The position numbers and the translations under genes were made by a program. Positions 46,941 to 59,339 of a stretch of DNA of 64,000 nt are shown here, piece after piece; the stretch's first letter is position 1, and each line of letters begins with the position of its first letter. Source of the stretch: Limnoperna fortunei (taxonomy: Eukaryota > Mollusca > Bivalvia > Mytilida > Modiolidae); contig OX104123.1 in assembly GCA_944474755.1 (NCBI GenBank), positions 60,443,898 through 60,507,897 on the forward strand, written 5' to 3'. The notes under the pieces were generated by a model, which ran no database searches, had not been told where the DNA came from, and saw only the letters and a program-made list of their open reading frames with translations.

Positions 46941-48221
46941 ATTATCATTAAGTAACGTTAAACGTTATGACATTTCCGATTAGATAAATCTAATAATGAC
47001 TTACTACTTGAAACAATGCATATTGGCATTATATGCAAATCTGTCTTGTATTATCTGAATAAAATCCGTTATATTACAATCACCTCCACCATTATATGTT
47101 TCATTTGTATAGGTTTTTAGTCAATTCTACAATTAAACTGATTATAATGTTTAATTATTAATAAAATATGTGTCCTTACAAATATATAATTCTCCTGTAT
47201 AGAAGGAGATATATGAATTATTTATAAGACAATGTAAATTAAAATTAAAAGTTGTTGCAAATGCATTATATGTGTTATTAAACTGAATCAGTATTAATTA
47301 TAAAACACAAAAAAGACAAACCATTTTTGGATATTCTTAAGTATATATAAATAGTATCATAATATTTCTATTTTAACTTAGGATATACATTTTGTGTAAT
47401 ACTATTATTTGCAAACTGTTTGAAATAATGTAGAATTCGGCTTTATACTAACTGAAAAAGAACAGAAATATTATATTTATGAGCATAAAGATAATATTAT
47501 ACGTTTTTATTACAGTAAAACAAATTCATAAATGTTATTTCTAAAGTAAAGAACTAAAAATTCTAATAAATAGCGAGTTTTGTATGTTTCTAAAATTATA
47601 CATCATAGAAATTGTATGCTTTAAATTTTAAATTTATAATTAAAAACAACATTTCATTTAGCGCTCGTGTTTGATTACGAAACGTTTCAAGAAATAAAAA
47701 ATTTGTAAGCATGCGTTAAACTTCAAAAAGCAGTGCAAAAGTAAAGAAGCAGAAAACACAAATTAATGGTGCTAGTTATATTATTTCAAAGCATCTAGAC
47801 AAGACGAATTCAACTAAACTCACACAATATTATGTATCCGTGAATGTTAAATCATAGAATAACATTTATTTCATATCAATCGTTAGAAGTACATAAGTAA
47901 TTTGTAAATATAATTCTTGTTTAATAAAAACAATTACTCTGATATTTGAAAACAACTAACATAAAAATGTAAAATAAACATTTGGAAAATATGTGAATAA
48001 TTTAATTGAAAATTTCATTATGGATAACAATGCTGTATTGTGCAGGTTATTCTCGGCGGAAATGTTTACAGTAAAACCAAATTATATATATTAATTGTTT
48101 TTATTACTTTGTTAAATTATAATTCATCGGTAGCAAATACATGTGTACAACATTTAAATATATTAAAACAATAATGTATGTGTTATCCGTCAAATATATT
48201 CTTCACAACTACCATACTTAC
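46941..48221. other. AT-rich, probably intronic
   Basis: Lies downstream (minus strand) of a supported exon that ends in a splice donor, so transcription should continue into it. No further exon recognised. Confidence 0.4.
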
Positions 48222-48320
48222 ATTGGAGTGTGTTATTGTGAGAGAAACATTTCGCTGATCCGTTTACTGGTTCTACATAGCACGTGTCTTCCCCACAATC
48301 ATACATGGCACATTGGCTAT
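48222..48320 (-). CDS. Cys-rich exon (99 nt) of the LRR/EGF gene
   Basis: Acceptor ATATTACAG|AT and donor CAAT|GTAAGT bound a 99-base exon, phase 1 in and out. It reads (D)SQCAMYDCGEDTCYVEPVNG then SAKCFSHNNTLQ, with four Cys and two sequons (NGS, NNT). The spacing is that of a small disulfide-rich, EGF-related module. Entry phase agrees with the exit of the EGF exon at 51152-51253, giving MCLDSQC across the join. Next exon not identified with certainty. Confidence 0.62.
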
Positions 48321-51151
48321 CTGTAATATAATAGCAATCGGATATACGTATGAAAATAGATTCATATATATTTTGCCTTAGTTAATATTTTTCTTATAAC
48401 AATAATATGGACCATTAGAAATTTTAACCTGCAAGAAGTTGTATTAATTGTGCCTACATTTATATTGTAATAGATTTTTGATTTTCGTTTATCATCAGAT
48501 TACAAAATAAGTGAAAAGATTTAATAATGTATGCAGTATTTGCATCTTCACACTTAAATGTCAGTGGCATGTCCAAGGTTTCCAAGAAGCAGACGATGTT
48601 AATCCCTCTTTGTTTGCGTGAGATATAGTAGGAATTCCGATAATCGTGGGCATTTGCAACATGGAAGCAATGTTTTCTGATGGAGCCCCACGTACATTGA
48701 AGAATTCTTTCTCAGAGATGACAGGAACAATTAGCACGGCCAATCAACTCAACTGCGGGTAGTTATATTTTTTAACTGCAAAATATTTTTTGAAAAGTAA
48801 ACTTGGGGATTCTAGCAGCCCACCAGAAAATTATAAATCGCCTTTCAAATGCATCTAATTTGATACATATTTTAATCTTTTAAGACTGCAGTCTACTAAA
48901 GGTTGTGACATTTTTTATTTGTTATGTGTACATCAATAGAAAAATCCATGATACAAAGTAGGATTGTAAACGATCAACGAGTTTAAATTAATTATAACGT
49001 TGTAAAGCGTATTTAAGTGTGGCGTACTTATGAGGCACCCTTTCAAATAAAAGATAGCATAACTTCATTCGACGAATCCAAGACACATTCTGCACAATCC
49101 TCTATAAAGTTGGCGCTTGTCTGATATAAATATGCTTAATTATATTAATATTGGATTAACGGAGAGTAATGACATTACAATACGTGACAACTCTCCTGTT
49201 CCTGTTACAAAACAGATATCTAAGATAACTCTACGCTTTGACGTTGTAGATAATATTTGCGGTATTGACGACGAAAAACTATAAACGCATTTAAAATGGC
49301 GGTACACATTCATGGAACAAAGAAAGTCAACCGATCACATTTTTGTACCGGATAATCTATGAGTAGAACCTGAAATCTACTTGTATAGTTTTAAAGCTAA
49401 ATTCTTAGAAGCGGTATAGTTACATATCAGAACAAAGTTGTGTTCATATATTTTTGTAAGTTAATTTGTGAGCAAAGCTGAGTGTATCGAAAAATGGTTT
49501 TATCAATTGCCCTATGGGAACTTACGACAAACCGAAAAAACTGAGTAATAGAACAACAATAATAAATTATTATTATGCAATCTTTAAATTTAAATATTAA
49601 TTTAAAGATCAGTCATTGTATTCAGATATATAATGTTTAGTGTAACTATATAATCATGTTATGTTCGAGGCATAATTTCTTTATCGTGTGCTTTAGTTGA
49701 TTGTTAAACAGAACGAAATATGATTTTTTTAATTTCTGAGCACAATTTGAAGTACATATCCTTAAGTTATTTAACAGTGCAGTGTGTGGCTTTTCTGCCG
49801 AAAGAAAAAGTGATTGCATTACAATCATGTTTGAATTATTTTAACAGATTTTTATCATTGTGCTACCAGATATTTCATCAGTATTTTAGGTATTGATTCG
49901 AGAAACAACTTATATGGATCACTGCAAATTTTGGCACATAATACATCTCATCAGATGCATCTGTTATTAAATACCCATACCATTTGAATAAAGTATGTCT
50001 GTTTTATAATAATTTTTGTAATACAATAGTTACGAGGAATTAAATGCTCAGCAAGATGTACAGCAAGATGCTATAAAACAAATTTGTTCCAAGTCTATTG
50101 AATTGTTTGTAAGTGGATTCTATTAGTGTTTTGCTGAAGATACAATTTACTATAAGGGTTATATACATATATTATAAAATAGAGAGTGTTACATTATGTC
50201 CTAGGCAGTGAAGCTTTTTGTAAAAAAAGTTTTCTTCTTTTATAAAACCCAGGTTAAACGAACTTAAGTAATACCCCAATTATCTACTGATAATAGTTGA
50301 ATGATAATTCAAATTAAAAATATGCAGAGGTAACCTACTTAGCATTTAGTGATTTAGACATAGAGCAAAATCGAAAAATAGTCAATGGACAGATAATGCA
50401 GGTTAAGACATTTTTTTTTATTTTGAAAATAACAAAATTTTCAAACCAGCAACTTAAAATATATCTTTCAATTACTCATGAATTTGATCTTGGAAATAAA
50501 CAGAAGTTAGAAATTGAATATGTCTTAGTACACAGTATCAATCATTTCAAAACTATAAAGGTTGATTTTCTTATTCCTTTGATCTCAGTATGTATACTGA
50601 AATGTATATCATGATTCAGATTCACAAAATAATGTATATGAAGCTTTCTTAGACCCTTGACAGTAAACAAAACTTTCAATTCCGTCTGGTCATTAGACTT
50701 AATGTGTAAACAATTTTATTAAGGGTACAATTAAGGTATTACTTAAAATCAATGATTGTTATGTAAACACTGAAGGTAACTGAAGGTTCTAATACATGTT
50801 GTAATACAAAGTAAAGACGGTGTTAGGCAAAATAATGCTTTGCTGTATCTTCCTTATTATGTTAGGGACATACACATATTTACGAAATGTCTTTAGGCGA
50901 GCAAAGAAAACTGAACTTAATATATGTAAATTGTGTTCAGGGTATCATATCTGTAATGTGACTTTAAACTTAGAAATTCCAGTTAATATTTTTATTTGTC
51001 CGCTGAATAATTTTACGCTCTTAAAACAATTTAAAAATTAAAATATTATTACACATCTGGACATAGACCAAAATTTAAAACAGGAAATACAAAATAAAGT
51101 GAGCCCACCTAACTCTAAAAGCGATGTGTGTCTCAAAACGGGAATAGTTAC
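48321..51151. other. Putative intron
   Basis: Sits between two phase-compatible exons. A minus-strand frame at about 48561-48743 has some protein character (NVRGAPSENIASMLQMPTII), but its entry is blocked by stops in the required phase. I list no exon here. Confidence 0.45.
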
Positions 51152-51253
51152 CCAAACACATGTCACCTTTCCAAGAACCAACACATAAGCAGAAATATTC
51201 ACCAAATCTCCCTGTAGTACAGATACCTCCGTTGTAGCACTGGCATGTAGATT
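51152..51253 (-). CDS. EGF-like exon (102 nt) of the LRR/EGF gene
   Basis: Acceptor AAAACTTCAG|AA and donor TTTGG|GTAACT. The exon encodes STCQCYNGGICTTGRFGEYF then CLCVGSWKGDMCL. The six cysteines in C-x-C-x4-C-x9-C-x-C-x8-C spacing, with the NGG turn and the aromatic before the C-x-C, are those of an EGF-like domain. Entry and exit are both phase 1, the usual EGF exon phase. It joins in frame to the LRR cap exon upstream (51850-52001) and to the Cys-rich exon at 48222. The order LRR, LRR cap, EGF suggests an extracellular receptor or secreted recognition protein. Confidence 0.75.
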
Positions 51254-51849
51254 CTGAAGTTTTACAAAAATACGTGTAAGTACAGTACAACTAAAAAATT
51301 GTACATTAAAGTAGAATTTTTCAGTAAATACAGAGATGCTATAATTCACTAAATATGAGAAATTGTGTTATGTCTTTTCGCGATTAGTTCACAGGTCTTT
51401 CCCAAACGTATGTTATCACCTAAATTTGAATCGAAACGTTGCCCAAAAAATAAACTTGTATGCTGTTGTCATATATGGTTTGTTGCAAAACTTGCTGAAA
51501 GATGCAACACAAAAAGTGTTAACAGTTTTTAACACCAAACTTGTTTTCAATAAGGAAGATACTGCAAATTATAATTGCATGAACAAATACAGTGCTAATA
51601 GTATTCACAACCGTTTATTTTAACATCTTATTATTACTACCGTTGTTATAACCTATTTAATAAAACTAGTCTAAAGATCCAAAGGCATAAAACATTATTG
51701 ATTAGTAATCATGAAAATGACAAAGATAATCTGAGACGTACTTAAATGCAAATGTATCTATTTTATAATGTTGCAGCTGGTTAAGCAGTGCAAATACAAC
51801 AATCACAACAACAACAAACGGATTCTTAACATATAAATACAATACACAC

Positions 51850-52001
51850 TTATGCATCTGGAAAACTCAATTGAGGGAATATTAATCACTTTTATGCCGT
51901 CACTACATTTCACACCTCCATATTCTACGTTACTTCTCTTTAGCCACGACCAAAACGATATAAGATTGCAGTCACATTTAAGCACTCCTGCCGAAATTAA
52001 C
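51850..52001 (-). CDS. LRR C-terminal cap exon (152 nt)
   Basis: Bounded by acceptor TTTACATTTTAG|G (52003-52002) and donor ATAA|GTGTGT (51849-51848). It encodes LISAGVLKCDCNLISFWSWL, KRSNVEYGGVKCSDGIKVIN and IPSIEFSRCI. The CDC pair, the following aromatic WL segment, and two later Cys are the signature of an LRR C-terminal flanking domain. It enters in phase 2, as the 72-nt LRR exons require (CT|G gives Leu), and leaves in phase 1 for the EGF exon. Confidence 0.78.
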
Positions 52002-52871
52002 CTAAAATGTAAATTATTATTATTTGGCACCTTTAATAAGCGTGTTGAAATAATTTGCATGTTTTATAATTTTGATTGTGCGATTTCCATGGTTAATCTT
52101 GACTTATTTTTACCAATTTTGTTTGGGGTTAAGTCTTGCCAGCTTGCATGAATACAATAGAACGTCAGACAATCAGACAAACTTTAATAAACAACATAAG
52201 ATTCGGTTATAAACTCCTTTGACTTTTTTAACATGTCAAATTCCCCTTGCAAAAGTCATGAGATTTGAATAATAGATGCCTTGAACTAAATATGGACTAT
52301 TGTGGAATATTTTTTTCTTTTGGATTTTAAATATAAAAAGGTACAATATAAACAAATTAAATAATGCCAGCAAAAACCTGCATTTCACATGATGTGACTT
52401 TAGTAGAGCATTTGTATTCCTATTCCATAAATACTGCCATTGAGTAATCAAATTGTAGTTTGCAAAATGCCCTTCGCATGGTAACCAAGCCACAGGAGCC
52501 TTCGTGAATAAATTAATGTTGGAAAATGGCACGGGTGCGGCATTTAAAGATTTAAAAAATGTTTGTAATGATTTTTTTGTCTGACTTAATCTTTCGCCAC
52601 TAGAAATTGTTTCTTTGGTTGCCTATTTTATCCGTTTTTAACCCGTTGATGAACCCAAGATAAGAACACACATAAAATGATACAGCGTTTTTAAAAGTGC
52701 TCTCTACTTAAAAATAGCTCAATTATTTTTATTGTCATCAATAAAAATGAAAGCTTCTTCGTTTAGGTTTCAAGACGTTATTCTACATGTTCACTTTATA
52801 TTCCATATGTGTAATACAAGAACAATCGGTTTGCAAAAGACTTGCGTCTAATGTTATTTAACTATGCTTAC

Positions 52872-52943
52872 AGATATAATAAAGCTGGGTTTCTGCCAAA
52901 TGCGCCATTTTCAATAACACGAATATTGTTTCCAGTTAAATCT
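52872..52943 (-). CDS. 72-nt LRR exon
   Basis: Acceptor TTTTGTAG|AG and donor ATCT|GTAAGC. It encodes DLTGNNIRVIENGAFGRNPA followed by LLYL: one 24-residue leucine-rich repeat of the L-x-x-N-x-I-x-x-I-x-x-x-x-F type. Phase 2 in and out. Fits between the exon at 53400 and the cap exon at 51850. Confidence 0.85.
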
Positions 52944-53399
52944 CTACAAAATTAAATTCAGCTCATCGACACATATTTTTACTGTTTGCTTATTTCGAAC
53001 AAATCTCATAAAATATTCTACAGATATTGTGGACAGTGTATACACATGTTTAAAATGATACATCATACGGAATTAGTAATCATGACTAGATATATACCAA
53101 CCAATTAACATGTTTTATATCAATTAGTTTTATATTATAACTTGCGTCTTTAAATTGGTAATCGTTTTAGTACAATAATTAGGATGTATTTTGGTATCCA
53201 TCTGCGACCAGCAATGACCAATGTGCATTTTGTATAGACAAAATTGTATGATTCTGTTTTTTTTCTTATTAATTCTGTTATGTTGATATCTTTATACATT
53301 GCATTTGCATCATTATATGTATCTTATTGAAAATCATTACGCCGTTTTTATAAATATCATGTTAGATATAAACCTAATTATAATTGCAGTTTTACTCAC

Positions 53400-53471
53400 A
53401 AGTACCATAACTTATCCATCCAGAAAAATAGACCGGAGTTGATGACCGTTAATGCATTATTTGTTAAATAT
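53400..53471 (-). CDS. 72-nt LRR exon
   Basis: Acceptor TTTTTTCAG|AT and donor TACTT|GTGAGT. It encodes YLTNNALTVINSGLFFWMDK followed by LWYL, a 24-residue LRR unit in phase 2. Confidence 0.83.
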
Positions 53472-54392
53472 CTGAAAAAAGATATATGACTTTATGCAAT
53501 GTTTTCCTTGAAAACCTCCGCCCCTAAATTGCCTTCAGAGACGTTTTATTTATGCCTATTATATATTCATATAATGTTCTTTCAGAAAGAAATCATCTCG
53601 CCAACAGCTTTGTCAACGTGTCATACAAAGAACGTTAGTATAGATTGAGTATAGATAGTTTATGGTCAGTTTAATATCTTCAATATGGAACAAGTATTGT
53701 TTGGTGGACCTTAACATTGCATAATCTTTAGAAATGAAAGATTTTATGCAAACAAGTTAGAAACTAGTACATTTTGTATTTACAAAAGACTAAACCTGTT
53801 ATTTTAAATGCACTAATATTGATTATAAATACGTTTTAAATGTTTAAAAATCTATAGCATAAATTGATTGCAAAATTGAAAAATTATATCAAACGCGCCA
53901 GTTGTAAACAAGCTAGTATAAAAGCAAACCATCTAAACACGTTCTGAAATGTGCACCACGCCAATACTCTCCACTACGACATGCTTGAATGTATGTGGAT
54001 CGTTGCATGGCACATACCCGGGCCTTGGCTCGTTGTTTAAAATATAACCACGTGTCGTGACAAGCGAAACCTCGCTAAATTATTTTAGTCTCAAAAATCT
54101 CGAAAACAAGTTTTATTTTATTTTTTCGCGGTACTAGGCGATTCCCAGTCCCTCTGCGACAAAATAGAAATGTAGGTAAAATGTGGTCTTTTGACAGCAC
54201 TATGACCTTTAAAACTATGCACGCGAAAGAAAAATATTCTTATTGTAAGGAAATAATTACCTTATTACGTAATTATTATCTAACATAAATAAAAAATAGA
54301 GATGTATAAAATAAAAAATTTTTAATGCTATTTGATACAATGCTGCCACATGGTTTTCAATAATTGTTATGATATTTTTATTGAATACTTAC

Positions 54393-54464
54393 AGACTACT
54401 AACGTTAGCTAGGTCAGCAAATGCATTCTGCTGAATAACCGATATTTCGTTGTAATTTAAATTT
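54393..54464 (-). CDS. 72-nt LRR exon
   Basis: Acceptor CATTTGTTTAG|AA and donor GTCT|GTAAGT. It encodes NLNYNEISVIQQNAFADLAN followed by VSSL, a 24-residue LRR unit in phase 2. Confidence 0.85.
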
Positions 54465-54952
54465 CTAAACAAATGAATTTTGGAAATATTAATCATTTGG
54501 TCCATATAACAGAATCTCAATATTGGATACTTTAAAGAAAAAAAGGGAAAAGAAAATGTAAGCTCTCTTTTAAAAAATTTTTTTTCTAATGGATTGTGTT
54601 ATTCGCTGGTGTTGTTGAAATTGTTCAAAAGGGCATTTTTAAATTTATGTGTCAATTACGTGTTTAAGTATTTTATTTTTAAAATAACGCTTCAGTTAAA
54701 AGATTATTTCGTTTCAGAATCAAGACACCATACAACAAATTTATAATTGAATCATTGAAAGGAAATAAATCAACGGAGCATTTAAGAAAGTTCGCAAATG
54801 TGTTTTATTCTGCCATCTGTATTTGGTGTTCACTTAAATATTTTATATAAAATCATAGCAGTGTAGAAACATAGAGTTTTTAGACCAATTGTGTACAAGA
54901 ATCAATATTGATTGCCTGATATGTTTGTGTAAATGAGTATAATGTTTCTTAC

Positions 54953-55009
54953 AGATGCAGGCCAGCAAAATTGTGGCAAAACATTGATAACTAATATTTC
55001 TTCATATCT
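54953..55009 (-). pseudogene. Decayed LRR exon
   Basis: Between a TTTAAG acceptor and an ATCT|GTAAGA donor, 57 bases end in FCHNFAGLHL, the second half of an LRR unit in the correct phase 2. There is an in-frame TAG and a net loss of 15 bases against the 72-nt standard. If spliced in, it would end translation. Confidence 0.5.
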
Positions 55010-55547
55010 CTTAAAGAGAAACTTCGCAAAAAAATGAAAATTTGATATGTTATTCTTCAAATAAAAAGAAATATAATTGCCTTCTGATGTTTTATTGTAT
55101 TCTTTACCGTTACGCTTCTAGAGTGGATTAAAGGTGGTAAAATTTTGTGTATGGGGCCGCCATATTGACAGTATTTACTACGAGATTGCGTTTGTGACGT
55201 AATGAATGTAATTATCCAGTAAATATGATAAATAATCCAGTTTAAAAATATGTTTTTCTGCCTTTGCTCTTTGAAGAATATAAAAACTGTGGCGATGACT
55301 AATGACCAGCTGACAACATAAGATTAACAAATACGTCTTAATGCTGTAATGATCTTTTTGTATTAATAAAAGTACTTTTAGACACAATTTTTAACCTGTC
55401 TTTATTTATTAACTCAGAAAGAATTTACCTTAAAAATAATTGTAAATGCAAGATATATTTCTAAATAATTATTCGTAAACATAAAATAAAATTCTGTAGA
55501 TAATTTTGCACACCTTGAAATGGCAGTTGTACCTGGACGTGAACATT

Positions 55548-55625
55548 TTACAGGTACTTCATTACTTGTTTATGAAGGGTAATTAACAGAACTAGCAGGT
55601 AAACAAACAGGATTTTAATTGCCAT
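55548..55625 (-). CDS. Possible signal-peptide first exon of the LRR/EGF gene
   Basis: ATG at 55625-55623 opens MAIKILFVYLLVLLITLHKQ, a good secretory signal, then reaches a stop after 25 codons. The +1 frame continues as VPVKCSRPGTTAISRC, reminiscent of an LRR N-terminal cap. Either a GT site inside (CAA|GTAATG) ends the exon or a frameshift has broken it. Position 5' of the LRR exons and strand fit a gene start; the evidence is otherwise weak. Confidence 0.3.
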   Translation of the reverse strand: MAIKILFVYLLVLLITLHKQVMKYL

Positions 55626-55699
55626 TACTAGATCATTTGACACCGACTTTGAAGAATGATTATTCGGACATTTTCCAAAGCTAACCAGATTAAAGGTTA

Positions 55700-57100
55700 A
55701 TCATGTAATTCGAAATTAGAACGGCACGTCCCTCTCCTGCCAAGAACAGGGATGATTTGAATACACCGAAGTGTCAGAACAGAGGATGTATATAAGATTT
55801 CGAATACCTTTAGGTTCCCTTTAGATGCCAGGTCAGAGGAAACGTAAAATTGACACGTTGATACAAATATATATATACATAAAATTTTGTTACGCACACG
55901 CACAATAAATGTTACCAGTAATAATAATAATAAAAATAAATGTACTAAACGTGAAGTGAAATTTTGATGCGCGAAAACAGGGTATTTAAAAATATTTCAT
56001 TTAATGACAGTTATTTCTTAAATAGTCAACTTCGCAAGTATTTTGAATAAAAAACGTTTCGTCCTATAAGTTGCTTAATCTGATTATACGATACAAATTG
56101 AAAATAATAGTTTTAATAATTTTCAAATAAATTAATATTTAGGTACAATATTTAAACTAATATTCGAGGAAAAATGGAAGATGAGGTCACCTTTCCATTA
56201 AATTATCCTCCATGCAAAATTCTGCAAAATGATCTTCGCATACGAAGTTGTTGCTGCTGTGGTCTAACGTATAGGTCTTTAAACTGGTTAACTACTTGTT
56301 ACACAAGTGGGGTTTTTGCTTAGATCAGGAATACGAAACGCGATCTTGCCAGAACTTCGTCTTATAGTACAACCTTCTGTTATTGACCATTTCACGTTAT
56401 TATCATACGGCGACTTTAAGGTACTTGGATATCAAAGGATCTCTAGTATCGCCATCTAGTGACGAGATAGTGACAAGATGGCGGACCTCCATAAGTGAAT
56501 TTTTTACACGGTAAATTCAATGTAGAAACTTAATCAATGAAAATAAAATAAAACATCAAGAAGCAAAGGTGTTTCTTTTTATTTCAAGAATAACATATAA
56601 AATTTTCATTTTTTCGCGAAGCTTCCCTAACATTTACTATGTCACTTTTATTTTAATTGTACCGAATGACTGACATACATGTATAAAGACTTAAAAATGA
56701 TGTAAGTTAAACAAAATCAAAGGCCTCTTATACTTTCTAAAACTATCTAAACATACACTGTCTCTAAATGGTAACATCCTTTGAAAAATCGAACAGGTAT
56801 ATGTGCTATTCTGTTGCTGTATAGCTGCCTGACAAAAGAAAAGCTTCTTTATTTTCAATCTTCTTAGTTGGGAATGACAAATCCACTACCTTAATAATAA
56901 ACTTTTTTGCCTAACATCATTAACTGTTCGTAAAGAACTTGTTAGCATTGTAAAATAAAAAAAGTACATGAAAACCGAGCAGGCAACATAAGCCAAAGGT
57001 CAAGTGACACTAAAAAATCCTGAAATAGGCAAAAATATATACAATGCAAAACAAAAACACAAAAACGAATGTGAGAACCCATGACTGAAAATCACGTGGG
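55700..57100. other. Unassigned DNA
   Basis: No supportable exon, repeat or structure. Confidence 0.35.
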
Positions 57101-57104
57101 GTTA

Positions 57105-57545
57105 CTCAGGTGGTGCGGACGGGTAAGTAGTGTCTGCATCTAATTATACAGTCGTTCTGGCTAGGAAAAAGTGCAATCCAGAAGTAGAAAAGAATACCTA
57201 TTATTCAGCGAGAATTTCCGCATTAAAGAGATGTAATTACCATAATGATCAATTAGGTCGTGGTGACGACTTTAGAACTTCTGAATGGATAACATCAACC
57301 TATGTACAGCAAACCCTTATTTGAGTAGCTTAGTAGTCAACAGCAATGATCAGTCTAGAAAATCGGAATACCTATCAATAGGATTTCGAATAAAGTATAA
57401 GTTGTAAAATGTACAAACCATACGCTAGAGTTGCTTTAATGTTGATTTCGATGAACTGGAAGTTTACAAGTGGAAAGTTTTTCGTAGTGTTTAGGTCGTA
57501 GGTATTATTAGTTTACTGCTAGAAGTAAGTCTAAGTAAGAGGCCG
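57105..57545 (-). pseudogene. Retroelement 3' remnant (same family as 9.3 and 43 kb)
   Basis: In reverse complement it matches the C-terminal coding end (the LLTTKLLK-like segment and the SRHHDLIDHYG block) and the 3' noncoding tail (CTTACCCGTCCGCACCACCT). Only the 3' end is present. Confidence 0.65.
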
Positions 57546-57929
57546 ACCAAAGTGTATTTGTTGTTTCTGTAATTTTAAGCTAGCTAGGAAAGATTGAACG
57601 CAAAAAGTCACTGAACTTAACATCATTATCAATATAGTTGTTTGAGCAGGTGCAATTCATTAAACCTAAACTTAATAAATGTTATATTTAGTCTGTAATT
57701 TAAGAGTCTTAATGTCTTAATTGTGCATGCAGGTCAATCAAAGAACTTATTACCTCTCGTCAAATATATGCATTTTTCAAACTTAGAAAATCAATAAAAA
57801 TTTCCAGTTTGGTAAAATCAGAATAAATTAATACATTGCATATGTCAAGTTTTAAGTTTTTCCTCATAAAATGGTTGCTTCTCAATTGTATTGTATAAAA
57901 TTATCAAGAACATATCAGCGTTTTGGTGC

Positions 57930-58105
57930 TAAATGCACAGATCTGGTAACACTGGGAACTTTCCAGTGCACGGCTTTTCCAAAGGTAGCAATGTAAGCCC
58001 TATGTTTGGTGTTTGCCAGGTCATAAATGGAATGTCTGTCTAAGGACCATAGAAGGGTAACGCGTTTTTAGATGGTACGATCCTTGAACGATAAACACCC
58101 CTTTT
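57930..58105 (+). repeat. Weak family B SINE match
   Basis: GGTAACGCGTTTTTAGATGG and CGATAAACACCCCTTTTGT follow the family B block order; strongly diverged. Confidence 0.35.
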
Positions 58106-58261
58106 GTTTGCTATTGATTGCTGGCCGTGAAAGGACATTTTGTTAGTAAATCAACAGAGCTGCAAGGCGTCTCTTCTGTTGGCATGTGAGAAGTATATCT
58201 TTGCAAGTGGATTCATATTACCGGGCCATAAAACAAAAGTGCGAGTTCTGTTTGAAATGTT

Positions 58262-59306
58262 AAGAAATTACTGTCAAATTAATACGTATTGGGTACGAAA
58301 ATTCCATCGGCACACGCTTGTACACATGTACTATGTCTATGTCTACGATTCACCCCAGTTAATGAAGCTATAGGGGTCTAGACCGCTGGACATAGTGCAG
58401 GCGATTTTGGTGTCATAGTGTCACAACTGTTTGAGTTCTAATCCCACTGGTGGTAAACTAAAATTAACGATATAATGTATCTATCCAGCGGATTTCTGAA
58501 TCATCAGAAATACGGGGTTAATATCAAATATTTATATATACGTCTACAAATTAAGCCCAACACTGAATAAGATTTTCAACACTGTCAATTGTATTCTTAC
58601 CCTAAATCGAATCATACCGTTGTGACACTGTGGCACCAAATTGCCTGCGCTATGTCCAGCGGTCTAGACCCCTCTGCCAAATCCGCTATAATATGGAGTA
58701 GACATTGCCAAAATGTAAGCACAGACAATATAGTCCTTTGTTATCCATATATAATGTGCATTTCATAATTGACGTAACTTCCTATCACCCAAACAGTGTC
58801 TCTAAATTCTAGTGGTCACGTGACGTCTTTCTTTTGTAACTGTGACGTCACAAGAAGTGCAATTTGATTGTCAGTTTTTAAAGATCGATTTAGCGATTGC
58901 AAAAAAATAGTATGACATGTTTGTTGTTAATTTTAAATATAACATTTATTTTTTATCGATTTGAACTTTATTTTCAAGTCATTTTTTAAATGATTTTTAG
59001 TACTTTTTTCATTCACTTTGTTCCAGTTTTTTTGACGATATCAACTTCCGGACGAAAGAAAATCAATATCAGCATTAAGCAGATTTTGATCACGTGATTT
59101 CATTTTGATCACATGACACGTAATTGTCGTAGAGCTCACCGCTCCTCGCGGGCAGCTTCGCTGCCCGCTGCGAGCTGTGCTCGCTATAAAAAATATAGCT
59201 TCATTAACCATGGTGAATCGTAGACATAGACATAATACATGTGTACGAGCGTGTGACGATGGAATTTTCGTAACCAATAAGTATTAATTTGACAGTAATT
59301 TCTAAC
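58262..59306. mobile_element. Fold-back element with 110-120-bp arms
   Basis: 58262-58372 and about 59184-59306 are inverted copies (AAATTACTGTCAAATTAATA, CTATGTCTATGTCTACGATT, GTTAATGAAGCTATA). Just inside the right arm lies a very GC-rich hairpin, GCGGGCAGC-TTC-GCTGCCCGC (about 59149-59170). A second fold-back is nested next to the left arm. Confidence 0.82.
58373..58672. mobile_element. Nested 300-bp inverted-repeat element
   Basis: Termini GGGGTCTAGACCGCTGGACA and its inverted copy (58653-58672). Inversion-related sequence continues inward (GCAGGC, GTGTCA/TGACAC). It starts immediately after the outer left arm, suggesting insertion into the outer element. Confidence 0.78.
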
Positions 59307-59339
59307 AATATAAACAGATAGAATCCAATAGAATGATAT

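Noticed and set aside
48561..48743. Candidate cytoplasmic-tail exon of the LRR/EGF gene
   Set aside because: Stops occur in the required entry phase right after the best acceptor, and no donor/acceptor pair links it to neighbours.
51038..51349. 103-codon minus-strand ORF overlapping the EGF exon
   Set aside because: It is another frame over the same bases; the EGF frame has domain signature and splice phase.
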